Shown: positions 14,529 through 22,712 of the stretch, piece by piece
Layout of the letters: every line of letters begins with the position of its first letter
Numbering within the stretch: the stretch's first letter is position 1
Assembly (NCBI GenBank): GCA_964590515.1
Contig: CAZPZD010000030.1
Location: 1-30,930, forward strand
DNA length: 30,930 nt
Direction of reading: 5' to 3'
DNA from: JADFRG01 sp964590515
GTDB taxonomy: Bacteria > Chloroflexota > Anaerolineae > Anaerolineales > E44-bin32
Translations under genes and position numbers: made by a program
The notes under the pieces: model-generated
What the model saw: only the letters and a program-made list of their open reading frames with translations
Database searches by the model: none
What the model was told of the DNA's origin: nothing

Positions 14529-17500
14529 CTACTCCTTGACAGGTCCGGCCAGCGGAGGCTCGCTCGACCCGACCGATGTTCCTTGGCCGTTCCAGGGTTG
14601 TGCCAATCGCGCGTAGCGAGACCACTGCTCCCTCACATCCTGTTCGGCCGCCCGTAGCAATTCGGCCGCCCGCTGCGGATGGCTCTGGGTGAGCACCCGG
14701 AAGCGGCCCTCAACATACATGTATTCGGCGAGGGGCAAACTCGGCGACTTCGAATCCAACTGCAGCGGGTTCTCACCGTGCACTGCGCGCCGGGGGTCGA
14801 ACCGGTAGAGCGGCCAATAACCGGTTCGAACGGCCCGATCCTGCTGGTCGAGTCCGAGTCGCAAATCGTATGCGTGGGCAATGCAGGGTGAGTAAGCGAT
14901 GATCAGCGATGGACCTGCGAAGCTCTGTGCCTCGAGGAAGGCTCGCAGGGTTTGCCGGTCGTCCGCTCCCATGGCGACCCGGGCGACGTAGACATTCCCA
15001 TAGGTCATGGCCATCATCCCCAGATCCTTCTTGGGCATCGCCTTCCCGGCCGAGGCGAACTTGGCGACCGCGCCCCGTGGGGTCGCCTTCGACTGCTGGC
15101 CGCCGGTGTTGGAGTACACCTCGGTGTCCAGCACGAGCAGATTTACATCTCGGCCGGAGGCCAGCACGTGGTCGAGGCCGCCATAGCCTATGTCATAAGC
15201 CCAGCCATCTCCTCCGACGATCCATACGGTCTTTTGGACCAAGCCATCTGCCAGATCCAGCAGCCGCCGGGCCTTCTCAGACTGCAACCCGGCAAGCCGT
15301 GCTTTCAGCGCGGCCACTCTCTCTCGCTGGGCCTGCAGCAGCCCCTCGTCGGTCTGATCGGCCTGCATCAGCGCCTGCACCAGTTCGCTGCCGATCTCCT
15401 CCCGCAGGTCGCCCAGCAATTGCTCGGCGGTCGCCAGTTTCTGATCGAGGGCGATCCGCATTCCCAGTCCGAATTCCGCGTTGTCCTCGAACAGCGAATT
15501 CGACCAGGCGGGCCCGCGGCCCTGCGAGTTGATGGTCCACGGGTGGGTCGGAAGGTTGCCACCATAGATTGAAGAGCACCCGGTGGCGTTGGCGATCAGC
15601 GCCCGGTCGCCGAACAGCTGGCTGAGCAGCTTGAGGTAGGGGGTCTCACCGCAGCCGGCGCAGGCTCCGGAAAATTCGAACAGCGGCTGCAGGAGCTGCG
15701 AATACTTGATCTGGTTGAGCGGAAGATGGGCCCGATCCAGCTCGGGCAATTGGACGAAGAAGTCCCAATTGGCTCGCTCGGTCTCCCGTAACGGCCGTTG
15801 GGGGGACATGTTGATGGCCCGCCGCTTCGGCTCGGCTTTGTCCTTGACCGGGCAGACCTCGAAGCAGAGTGCGCAGCCGGTGCACTGCTCCGGCTCGACC
15901 TGCAGGGTGTACACCCACTCCTTGTACTCCTTGAACCGGGCCGGGGCGGAGCGAAAGCCCTGCGGGGCCCCGGCTAACAGCGCCGGGTCGTACAGCTTCT
16001 GCCGGATGACTGCGTGAGGGCAGACGAACACGCACTTGCCGCACTGGATGCACAAGCCGGTGTCCCAGACCGGGATTTCCTGTGCCAGATTGCGCCGCTC
16101 CCATTTGCTGCTGCCGCCTGGGTAAACGCCATCCGGCGGAAGTGCACTGACCGGGAGCCGATCGCCGTCGCCGGCAATCATCGGGCCGATCACTTCTCGA
16201 ACGAAGTCTGGAGCGCTTGATGGGACCGGCGGTTGACGGTCGAAGTCGCTGGTCACCGTGCCTGGTACCGACACCGAATGGAGCTGATTGAGGGCGGCCT
16301 CGACCGCGTTGAAATTACGACGGACGACCTCCGGCCCGCGCTTGCCGTAGGTTTTCCCAATCCCCTGCTTGATCGCTTCGACCGCGTCCTCCAGCGGGAG
16401 GATACCGGTCAGGGCGAAGAAGCAGGTCTGCATGACCGTATTGATCCGCGGTCCCAGCCCGGCCTCCCGAGCCACCCGCACTCCGTCAATCACGTAGAAG
16501 CGAAGCTGCTTGTCGAGGATCGTCTGCTGAACGCTGCGAGGCAGCTGGTCCCAAACTTCCTCAGGTCCGTAGGCGCTGTTCAGCAGCAGGGTGGCGCCTC
16601 GCTTGGCCAGCCGCAACACGTCGAACTGCTCGATGAAATCGAACTGGTGGCAGGCAACGAAGTCTGCTGATTGGATCAGGTACGGGGAACGGATCGGCCG
16701 CGAGCCGAAGCGCAAATGGGATACCGTGCGCGACCCGGCCTTCTTGGAGTCCAGCACAAAGTAGCCTTGGGCGTGCTTGTTTGTCCGTTCACCGATGATC
16801 GTGATGGTGTTCTTGTTGGCGCTCACCGTGCCGTCGGCGCCCAGCCCGTAGAAGAGCGCCTGCACCGCGTCGCTCAAATCGAGTTCGAAGCTCGGATCGA
16901 TGGCCAAACTGGTGTGGGTCAGGTCGTCCTCGATCCCGACGGTGAAGTGGTTCTTCGGCTGCGGCCTGGCCAGCTCGTCCAGGACCGCCTTGGCCATTGC
17001 CGGGGTGAATTCCTTGGAGCCCAGGCCATAGCGGCCGCCGACCACGATCGGGTGGCGCCCGGCTTCGGCCAGCGCGGTGAGCACATCCAGGTACAACGGT
17101 TCGCCCAGGCTGCCCGGTTCCTTCGTGCGATCCAACACGGCCACCGACTGAACCGTTTGGGGCAGCGCGGCCGCGAATTGTGTGCCATCGAATGGGCGAT
17201 AGAGCCGAACCTTCAGCAGCCCCACCTTCTCGCCCCGTTCGGCGAGAACTTCCACGGTCTGCTGCACCGTGTCGGCCGCAGAGCCCATGAGCACCACCAC
17301 CCGCTCGGCGTCCGGGACACCGACATACTCGAAGAGCCGATACGGGCGGCCGGTCAGGGCTTCGAAGCGATCCATCGCCTCTTGGACGATCGCCGGACAG
17401 GCCAGGTAATAGGAATTGACCGACTCTCGGGCCTGGAAATAGACGTCCGGGTTCTGGGCGGTGCCGCGGATCGAGGGATGATCCGGCGTGAGGGCCCGCT

Positions 17501-18122
17501 CGAAATGAGCCCGGATCAGATTACTGTCGATCAGCTCTGCCAGCTGGTCGTTGCTCAACAGCCGGATCTTGTTGATCTCGTGCGAGGTGCGGAAGCCGTC
17601 GAAGAAATGCAGGAATGGAATTCGGGCCTCGAGGGTTGCCGCCTGGGCGATGGCGGCGAAGTCCTGCGCTTCCTGCACCGAATTGGAAGCCAAGAGGGCA
17701 AAGCCGGTGCCGCGAGCGGCCATGACATCGCTGTGATCGCCGAAGATCGAAAGAGCCTGGGCGGCCAGCGCACGGGCCGCAATATGGAACACCGCCGGGG
17801 TGAGCTCGCCGGCGATCTTGTACAGGTTGGGAATCATGAGCAGCAGTCCCTGGGAGGCAGTAAAGGTGGTCGTAAGAGAGCCAACCTGCAGTGCACCGTG
17901 CACTGCGCCGGCCGCTCCGCCCTCCGACTGCATCTCGACCACCTGGGGAACCGTTCCCCACAAGTTCGGCCGGCCCTCCGCCGCCCATTGATCCGCCCAC
18001 TCGCCCATGGCGGAGGCCGGAGTGATCGGATAGATGGCGATCACTTCGTTCAGCAGATAGGCGACTCGAGCGACGGCCTCATTGCCGTCGAGGGTCGCTG
18101 TCAAATCGGGCATGCTGGCCAT
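14529..18122 (-). CDS. nifJ: Pyruvate:ferredoxin (flavodoxin) oxidoreductase
   Basis: 1197 residues, full length for the single-chain enzyme that converts pyruvate and CoA to acetyl-CoA, CO2 and reduced ferredoxin in the cytoplasm. The N-terminal pyrimidine-binding domain has Y-P-I-T-P-A-S and G-D-H-S-D-V-M. Two [4Fe-4S] ferredoxin motifs (C-I-Q-C-G-K-C, C-T-G-C-A-L-C) lie near 690 and 745. The TPP domain has G-A-C-A-G-C-G-E-T-P-Y near 822, which also supplies proximal cluster Cys, and G-G-D-G-W-A-Y-D-I near 969. The ATG at 18122 lies two bases after the USP stop; an ATG at 18113 with GAGG nine bases upstream is equally plausible, and the longer frame to 18275 lies inside the USP gene. It points to anaerobic or facultative carbon metabolism. 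Confidence 0.97.
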   Translation of the reverse strand: MASMPDLTATLDGNEAVARVAYLLNEVIAIYPITPASAMGEWADQWAAEGRPNLWGTVPQVVEMQSEGGAAGAVHGALQVGSLTTTFTASQGLLLMIPNLYKIAGELTPAVFHIAARALAAQALSIFGDHSDVMAARGTGFALLASNSVQEAQDFAAIAQAATLEARIPFLHFFDGFRTSHEINKIRLLSNDQLAELIDSNLIRAHFERALTPDHPSIRGTAQNPDVYFQARESVNSYYLACPAIVQEAMDRFEALTGRPYRLFEYVGVPDAERVVVLMGSAADTVQQTVEVLAERGEKVGLLKVRLYRPFDGTQFAAALPQTVQSVAVLDRTKEPGSLGEPLYLDVLTALAEAGRHPIVVGGRYGLGSKEFTPAMAKAVLDELARPQPKNHFTVGIEDDLTHTSLAIDPSFELDLSDAVQALFYGLGADGTVSANKNTITIIGERTNKHAQGYFVLDSKKAGSRTVSHLRFGSRPIRSPYLIQSADFVACHQFDFIEQFDVLRLAKRGATLLLNSAYGPEEVWDQLPRSVQQTILDKQLRFYVIDGVRVAREAGLGPRINTVMQTCFFALTGILPLEDAVEAIKQGIGKTYGKRGPEVVRRNFNAVEAALNQLHSVSVPGTVTSDFDRQPPVPSSAPDFVREVIGPMIAGDGDRLPVSALPPDGVYPGGSSKWERRNLAQEIPVWDTGLCIQCGKCVFVCPHAVIRQKLYDPALLAGAPQGFRSAPARFKEYKEWVYTLQVEPEQCTGCALCFEVCPVKDKAEPKRRAINMSPQRPLRETERANWDFFVQLPELDRAHLPLNQIKYSQLLQPLFEFSGACAGCGETPYLKLLSQLFGDRALIANATGCSSIYGGNLPTHPWTINSQGRGPAWSNSLFEDNAEFGLGMRIALDQKLATAEQLLGDLREEIGSELVQALMQADQTDEGLLQAQRERVAALKARLAGLQSEKARRLLDLADGLVQKTVWIVGGDGWAYDIGYGGLDHVLASGRDVNLLVLDTEVYSNTGGQQSKATPRGAVAKFASAGKAMPKKDLGMMAMTYGNVYVARVAMGADDRQTLRAFLEAQSFAGPSLIIAYSPCIAHAYDLRLGLDQQDRAVRTGYWPLYRFDPRRAVHGENPLQLDSKSPSLPLAEYMYVEGRFRVLTQSHPQRAAELLRAAEQDVREQWSRYARLAQPWNGQGTSVGSSEPPLAGPVKE

Positions 18123-18124
18123 CC

Positions 18125-19105
18125 TCAGTTCTGACTCGGGCGGGAGAGCTCGAAGTGTTCCTCGACCGGTTGGAGGGTGCGGACCGTCGGCCGGCGGGCG
18201 AATCCCGAGGGCACGATGAGCATCGAGCAACCCGAGGCTCGCAGAATCTTCTCGGTGACGCTTCCGTGTACCCAACGGTTCACGCCGGATCTCCCGTGGG
18301 TCGCCATAATGATCAGATCCACATCGTAGCTCGCGGCGTGATCCAGGATCCTGGAGGCCGGCGAGCCGCTGGCCACGACGGTTTTTGGACAGGACCCTGC
18401 ACGGCGGTAAGCCCGGGCGAGGCGCTCCAGGTAGCTTTCAACTGCCCGGTAGGGGTGCTGGAGCAGACGCTCGCCAAGGCCTGGCTCGAGCAGCTCGAGC
18501 TGCCGCGCCATCCCTTCGTCCACCGCCGGGTCAGTTACCGAGCGGAACAAGGTGACCGGGCAGTCCAGCCTCGCCGCCAACTCGATCCCTGGCTCAAGCG
18601 CCCGCTCGGACAATTCGGAGCCATCGAGGGTGATCATGACGTTTCGGATCGGCTGCTCAGACCGCATAATGAGCACTGGGCAGCGGGCAGCTCTCACCAC
18701 CCGCTCCGTCACGCTCCCCATCACCCAGCGGGCCAAGCCGGAATAGCCGTGGGAAGACATCACAATCAGATCGATGCCTTCGGGCGTGGTCGTATCTACA
18801 ATGACTGAAGCCGGATCCCCTTCGGACAACAGAATTCGCAGGCGCAATGGCCGGTCGGCGAATTGGCGGCAGACCGCCTGGAGATACTCCCTCGCCTCCT
18901 GAGCCGACCGTTCCAACGCTTGCTGTGGCCAGAGCAACGAATAATCGAACAGCCCGGAACGCTCCGGCTCGAACATGGTCTTGGCCTCCGGAACCCGGAG
19001 CAAGAAGAGTTCGTGGTGGGGAGCAGTGGCCAGGCTCAGTGCTGGCTGGAGTGCTCGCTCGGCTAAGAGGGAGCCATCAAGAGGGACGAGGATTCGCTCG
19101 AACAT
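18125..19105 (-). CDS. Tandem-domain universal stress protein
   Basis: 326 residues made of two UspA domains. Each begins with a beta strand and D-G-S (I-L-V-P-L-D-G-S; M-I-T-L-D-G-S) and ends with the ATP-binding pattern G-x2-G-x9-G-S: H-G-Y-S-G-L-A-R-W-V-M-G-S in the first, H-G-R-S-G-V-N-R-W-V-H-G-S in the second. Both sites look intact, so nucleotide binding is expected. The ATG at 19105 follows AGGAGGT by five bases; the longer frame above it lacks support. It lies 20 bases after the VKOR gene and two bases before nifJ, in one operon. Usp proteins of this type often accompany hypoxia or redox regulons. Confidence 0.93.
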   Translation of the reverse strand: MFERILVPLDGSLLAERALQPALSLATAPHHELFLLRVPEAKTMFEPERSGLFDYSLLWPQQALERSAQEAREYLQAVCRQFADRPLRLRILLSEGDPASVIVDTTTPEGIDLIVMSSHGYSGLARWVMGSVTERVVRAARCPVLIMRSEQPIRNVMITLDGSELSERALEPGIELAARLDCPVTLFRSVTDPAVDEGMARQLELLEPGLGERLLQHPYRAVESYLERLARAYRRAGSCPKTVVASGSPASRILDHAASYDVDLIIMATHGRSGVNRWVHGSVTEKILRASGCSMLIVPSGFARRPTVRTLQPVEEHFELSRPSQN

Positions 19106-19125
19106 TGTGGACCTCCTAGACACAA

Positions 19126-20187
19126 TCAGGCTGGCCGCCGAGTGTGGACTAAAGCCGGCCTTGCGCTCAGCCACATGAGGGCCGTGATGAGAATCGCAGA
19201 AATCAGACACCAGGAGCAGGTGGCTCCGATGACGAACGGTTCCAGAAACGTCAGGTAAATTGCAAACAACGTCCCGCCTACCGTCAGGGGGAGCAGCAGG
19301 TTAGCCGCGCTGCCCGCGGACTGCTCACCCCCAAACTTGGCGATTGCCCAGGCGACCACAATGGCTCCGAAGCCGAGGATGCCCACCGCGCCGACCGGGA
19401 TCACCCCGAACAGCCGTGCGTATTGGCTCTCCTGGACCGCATCGCAATCGCCGACCGGTCCACAGAAGGCGTCCGCGCCTCCGGTCCCGACCGCCGTCAA
19501 GTAGCCGGAGATAAGCAACCCGGCGACGGCCAGCATCGGGATCGCCCAGCCGCCAAGCTGGTAAGTGCCCTCCTCAGCCTCCTTCTTCCGCAGGCTGCGC
19601 GGTCGGCTCCGATAGGTTCTCACCCGGGAGACAACCTGGACCATGCTCACCAGCATCCCTACCAGGACGACAATCGCCAACCCATTCCCAAGTGGGTCCC
19701 TGCCTACCCGGTCCACGATGCTCTCGCCTTTGACCCCGACTACTCCGTCGGCCGTGAAACGCGGGAACTGATCGGCATACGCCCCGAATCCCGGGAGCGA
19801 AGGAAAGGCGACTCCCCCTAGCTTCAGGCTTGCCTGGACCAGCCCCGGGAACCGCTGTGGGATTTCCTCAGCACCCACCAGGATATCCTCCCCGATGATC
19901 AAGGTGGGTACCCCTCGCCGCTCATCTGAAATCTGGAACTGGTCGATTGCGGCCTGGTAGAGATCTTGGCCGCGAGCCGTCCCGGTGTCGGCGGCCAGAA
20001 TCTCAAGTTGGTCGCCGAGGGCCTCCACCAGCGGCGGGAGATCCTCGGTCATCACCTTGTGACAGAAGGGGCAGGTCGGGGTGTAAAACAGGATTGCCTG
20101 CGCAACCGGCGTTTGGAGAGCCACCGGGCGGGCCAGGTTCGAGGTCAGCAGGAGGATCAGGGATAATGCGCGCACCGCGGCAATCAT
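19126..20187 (-). CDS. Thioredoxin-like / VKOR fusion, membrane disulfide-forming protein
   Basis: 353 residues. An N-terminal signal or anchor (1-20) precedes a thioredoxin-like domain with C-P-F-C (39-42) and the cis-Pro segment G-V-P-T-L. A membrane span follows near 170-188. The rest is a vitamin K epoxide reductase domain with about four helices, loop cysteines Cys242 and Cys248 (C-G-P-V-G-D-C), and the quinone-side C-S-W-C (324-327). In bacterial VKORs this set of four cysteines passes electrons from a thioredoxin-like partner to quinone, forming disulfides in exported proteins; here the Trx domain is at the N-terminus. The ATG at 20187 follows GGGAG by seven bases and is four bases after the upstream stop. 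It could oxidise apocytochromes or Ccm substrates. Confidence 0.92.
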   Translation of the reverse strand: MIAAVRALSLILLLTSNLARPVALQTPVAQAILFYTPTCPFCHKVMTEDLPPLVEALGDQLEILAADTGTARGQDLYQAAIDQFQISDERRGVPTLIIGEDILVGAEEIPQRFPGLVQASLKLGGVAFPSLPGFGAYADQFPRFTADGVVGVKGESIVDRVGRDPLGNGLAIVVLVGMLVSMVQVVSRVRTYRSRPRSLRKKEAEEGTYQLGGWAIPMLAVAGLLISGYLTAVGTGGADAFCGPVGDCDAVQESQYARLFGVIPVGAVGILGFGAIVVAWAIAKFGGEQSAGSAANLLLPLTVGGTLFAIYLTFLEPFVIGATCSWCLISAILITALMWLSARPALVHTRRPA

Positions 20188-20191
20188 CGAG

Positions 20192-20596
20192 TCACTCCCG
20201 TTGGGTGGATAAGAATTGCGCAGCCGCGACTTCCGCGATCGCGGCAATCAGAGCGGCGGAGTCGATGTCCTTGAGCAAGTAGCGGTTGACGCCGGCCTGC
20301 AAATAAGCTTGGCGCTCGCTCTCGTCGGAGAACGTCGCCAGAACAATAATCCGAGGCCCGAGCCGCCGGAGAGCGCGAACCAACTCGTCGATCTCGCTGA
20401 CTTCGGGAGGTTGGCCGAGGGATTTTGAGTCCAGCACCACCACCTGCGGGGCGAGGGCCGAGATCTGGGGAAAGGCCTCCCGAGCGCCGGCGGCCGTGCT
20501 GAGGACCTCAATCCTCCGGGAGGAATTGAGGCGGGCAGCCAATGCCCGCCGCACCTCCGGATTTCGATCGATAATGAGCACCCGAATCCGTTTCAT
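20192..20596 (-). CDS. Stand-alone response regulator receiver domain
   Basis: 134 residues, a single CheY-like receiver with no output domain. Asp10 lies in the acidic pocket (I-I-D-R-N, with only one Asp where two acidic residues are usual), Asp56 is the phosphoacceptor (V-V-L-D-S), with Thr88 and Lys109 (Y-L-L-K-D) as switch residues. It starts the VKOR-USP-nifJ operon and lies 156 bp downstream of the histidine kinase gene, so that kinase is a candidate partner. The ATG at 20596 has a weak TAGGA upstream, which also reads as a TAGGAT -10-like hexamer. How it signals without an output domain is unknown; protein interaction is likely. Confidence 0.88.
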   Translation of the reverse strand: MKRIRVLIIDRNPEVRRALAARLNSSRRIEVLSTAAGAREAFPQISALAPQVVVLDSKSLGQPPEVSEIDELVRALRRLGPRIIVLATFSDESERQAYLQAGVNRYLLKDIDSAALIAAIAEVAAAQFLSTQRE

Positions 20597-20607
20597 TGGA
20601 AATCCTA

Positions 20608-20637
20608 TTAATCCGACAAATCGGCCGGTCGGAATAA
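20608..20637. repeat. Inverted repeat, candidate operator
   Basis: TTAATCCGAC (20608-20617) and GTCGGAATAA (20628-20637) are 10-base arms with one mismatch and a 10-base spacer. The centre is about 26 bp upstream of the receiver gene ATG (20596). Symmetric arms one helical turn apart suggest a dimeric regulator site; a hairpin downstream of the kinase gene is the alternative, but no T tract follows. Confidence 0.4.
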
Positions 20638-20752
20638 GGAGCGAGTTTCAGGGCGGGCAAATAGAGCTTATGAGCCGGCGGCGGACCGGGACAGTGCCAA
20701 TGGTCGCCGTCGGCTCTGACATTCGTCTACCCGGACGTTGGCGGAGCGGCTT

Positions 20753-21913
20753 TTAGGACCTGAGTGGAAAAGCCAGGGTAATCGAGGTTCCCGTACCGGG
20801 GACGGAGCTCACGTCGAAACTGCCACGGAGCTCCTCGGCTCGGGCTCGCATGTTGGCCAGCCCGTGCCCCATCATCTGGTGTTGCTGCAAGACGTCAAAG
20901 CCCTGCCCGTCATCCGTCACGGTAAGGGTGACCGCCTTATCGGAGTGATCCAATTCGAGCGTCACCCGGGAGGCCCGGGCGTGGCGGGCGATGTTGGCGA
21001 GTGCTTCCTGGGCAGTCAGAAAGATCGCCAGGCTCACCGAAGGCGGGAGCGAACTTGGTAGTTTCTCAGAGACCTGGACATCTACCTTTACCATCGTGTT
21101 GGCCTGGAACTCGCGCACCAGCTGGGCAAGCCCTCCCGCCAGGTCGCCCTGGAACCTGCGCGGCCGCAGGTCGAGGATGAAATTGCGGATATCCCGGATC
21201 GCGTCATTCAGCCCGGCAATCGCCTGGCTGATCAGCTCCTGGGCCTTGGCCGGGTCCTGATCCATGAGCAGGTGGATGGTCTCCAGAGTAAGACCGACCG
21301 CGTAGATCGACTGGATAACTCCATCGTGCAGATCCATCCCGATCCGTGAACGTTCATCCACGATGGCGAGCCGGCCCACCTCTTCGTAGAGCCGGGCGTT
21401 TTGGATGGCTACCGCCGCGTGGGCGGCGAACATTCCAATGAATTCTGCATCAGGCTCTGAAAACTCCGTCCCATCGATCTTGTCGGTCAGGTAGAGATTG
21501 CCGAACACCTGCTCGCCGGCGGCAATAGGGAGGCCGACGAAGCGGGTCATCGCCGGATGATTGGGCGGGAATCCGACCGACAGGGGGTGCTCGCTGATCC
21601 GGGCGGCCCGGAGTGCTCGTCTCTCATCGAGCACGGCCCCCAGCAATCCTCTGCCTATTGGAACAGGGCCGATCCGGGCGGCTTCCGCTTGGGAAAGGCC
21701 GGAGAATACGAACTGTTCGAGCTCCCGATCGGAGTTGAAAACCCCAAGTGCTGCGTAGCGGGCCCCCAGCAGGTCGCGGGCCGAATCAACGATCTGCTGC
21801 AGGGTTTGGTCCAGATCGAGCCCGCGCCCGATCGCCAGCGCCGCTTGGTTGAGCGCCTCCAGGGCCCGGGCCCGGGACCGGTCGGTCGGGAAGCTGATCT
21901 TAACCGTCTCCAA
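20753..21913 (-). CDS. GAF-domain sensor histidine kinase, NarX/DosS type
   Basis: 386 residues, soluble, with no membrane helix. A GAF domain spans about 24-175, a HisKA_3 dimerisation box at 187-210 carries phospho-His196 (M-D-L-H-D-G-V), and a HATPase domain follows with N box A-Q-E-A-L-A-N-I, G1 box D-D-G-Q-G-F-D and G2 box G-H-G-L-A-N-M-R. The GAF segment G-F-P-P-N-H-P (114-120) and V-F-G-N-L-Y-L-T-D-K resemble the DosS/DevS family, whose GAF domain can hold a redox- or oxygen-sensing heme; whether His119 or another His binds heme here is not shown. The gene overlaps the response regulator gene by 14 bases and phosphorylation of that regulator is expected. Confidence 0.93.
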   Translation of the reverse strand: METVKISFPTDRSRARALEALNQAALAIGRGLDLDQTLQQIVDSARDLLGARYAALGVFNSDRELEQFVFSGLSQAEAARIGPVPIGRGLLGAVLDERRALRAARISEHPLSVGFPPNHPAMTRFVGLPIAAGEQVFGNLYLTDKIDGTEFSEPDAEFIGMFAAHAAVAIQNARLYEEVGRLAIVDERSRIGMDLHDGVIQSIYAVGLTLETIHLLMDQDPAKAQELISQAIAGLNDAIRDIRNFILDLRPRRFQGDLAGGLAQLVREFQANTMVKVDVQVSEKLPSSLPPSVSLAIFLTAQEALANIARHARASRVTLELDHSDKAVTLTVTDDGQGFDVLQQHQMMGHGLANMRARAEELRGSFDVSSVPGTGTSITLAFPLRS

Positions 21914-22562
21914 GAATCTGCCCGAGGTTATGTTTCACAGCGTAGGCCGCGGCCTCGGCCCGGTTGGAGACGCCGAGCTTGGAGAGGATGTTACTGACGT
22001 AATTGCGGACGGTACCCTCGCCAAGGAACAGGGCTTGGGCGATCTGCCGGTTGGTCTTGCCCTCCGTGACCAAGGCCAGCACCCGCAGTTCCTGCTCGGT
22101 CAGTTCGGAAAAGGCCGAAGCATCCTGCTGGCGGATGGACTTGCGGATCTCTGAGAAGACCCGCTGGGTCAAGGCCGGATCGAGCGAGCCCTCGCCTCGA
22201 ACCGCGGCCTCGATGGCCCGGATGAGGTCATCGGTACCGACTTGCTTGAGCACATATCCGACCGCCCCGGCCCGAATGGCGGCGAACAGCATCTCGTCTT
22301 CGGCAAAGGAGGTCAGGATAATAACCTTGGCGTTCGGGAGTTCCTTGCTGATCCGCTCAGTAGCTTCGATCCCGCTGCGTCCCGGCAGCCGGATGTCCAT
22401 GAGTACCACATCCGGATGATGAGCGTGGGCGGCTTCCAGCGCTTCCTCGGCCGATCCGACGGCCGCCACGACCCGCAAATCCTTTCGGGACTCCAGCAGG
22501 CTTTGCAGGCCAAGTCGGACGACTTCGTGGTCGTCGACCAGCAGGATGCGAGTAGCTGTCAT
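21900..22562 (-). CDS. NarL/DosR-family response regulator
   Basis: 220 residues: a receiver domain with Asp10/Asp11, phospho-Asp56, Thr84 and Lys106, and a C-terminal LuxR-type helix-turn-helix (about 150-212; L-T-E-Q-E-L-R-V-L-A ... N-R-Q-I-A ... T-V-R-N-Y-V-S-N-I-L). It binds DNA as a dimer once phosphorylated by the kinase encoded next to it. The ATG at 22562 has no SD, but TATACT (22575-22570) ends seven bases before it, a leaderless arrangement. It is divergent from ccmE, so it could control the maturation operon across the 150-bp gap as well as the redox operon downstream. Confidence 0.94.
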   Translation of the reverse strand: MTATRILLVDDHEVVRLGLQSLLESRKDLRVVAAVGSAEEALEAAHAHHPDVVLMDIRLPGRSGIEATERISKELPNAKVIILTSFAEDEMLFAAIRAGAVGYVLKQVGTDDLIRAIEAAVRGEGSLDPALTQRVFSEIRKSIRQQDASAFSELTEQELRVLALVTEGKTNRQIAQALFLGEGTVRNYVSNILSKLGVSNRAEAAAYAVKHNLGQILGDG

Positions 22563-22569
22563 AGCCAGA

Positions 22570-22575
22570 AGTATA
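22570..22575 (-). promoter_or_regulatory. -10 element of a probable leaderless promoter for the response regulator
   Basis: TATACT on the minus strand matches the -10 consensus at five of six positions. It ends seven bases before the ATG at 22562, so transcription would begin at or beside the start codon. No SD is present. A TTGTGG (22600-22595) at 19 bases is a weak -35. Confidence 0.45.
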
Positions 22576-22694
22576 CCTAGCCACCGTTCTCATTCCACAA
22601 TTCTGGGGGCTTCATGTACGGTTAATCTGGACGCCGGAAGATGGGCATGATAACGAAATACGCCGTCTCGGTGACTTTTGTCTCCGCCTCCCGA

Positions 22695-22703
22695 TGATAC
22701 AAT
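22695..22703 (+). promoter_or_regulatory. Extended -10 element of a probable ccmE promoter
   Basis: TGATACAAT fits an extended -10 (TGn followed by TACAAT, five of six). It ends nine bases before the TTG at 22713 taken as the ccmE start, again a leaderless or near-leaderless layout. No well-spaced -35 was found. Confidence 0.4.
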
Positions 22704-22712
22704 CCTGCCCGG

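Noticed and set aside
16671..18134. Long plus-strand open frame (487 codons) opposite nifJ
   Set aside because: Antisense to a full-length conserved enzyme, with composition typical of a GC-rich shadow frame and no recognisable domain.
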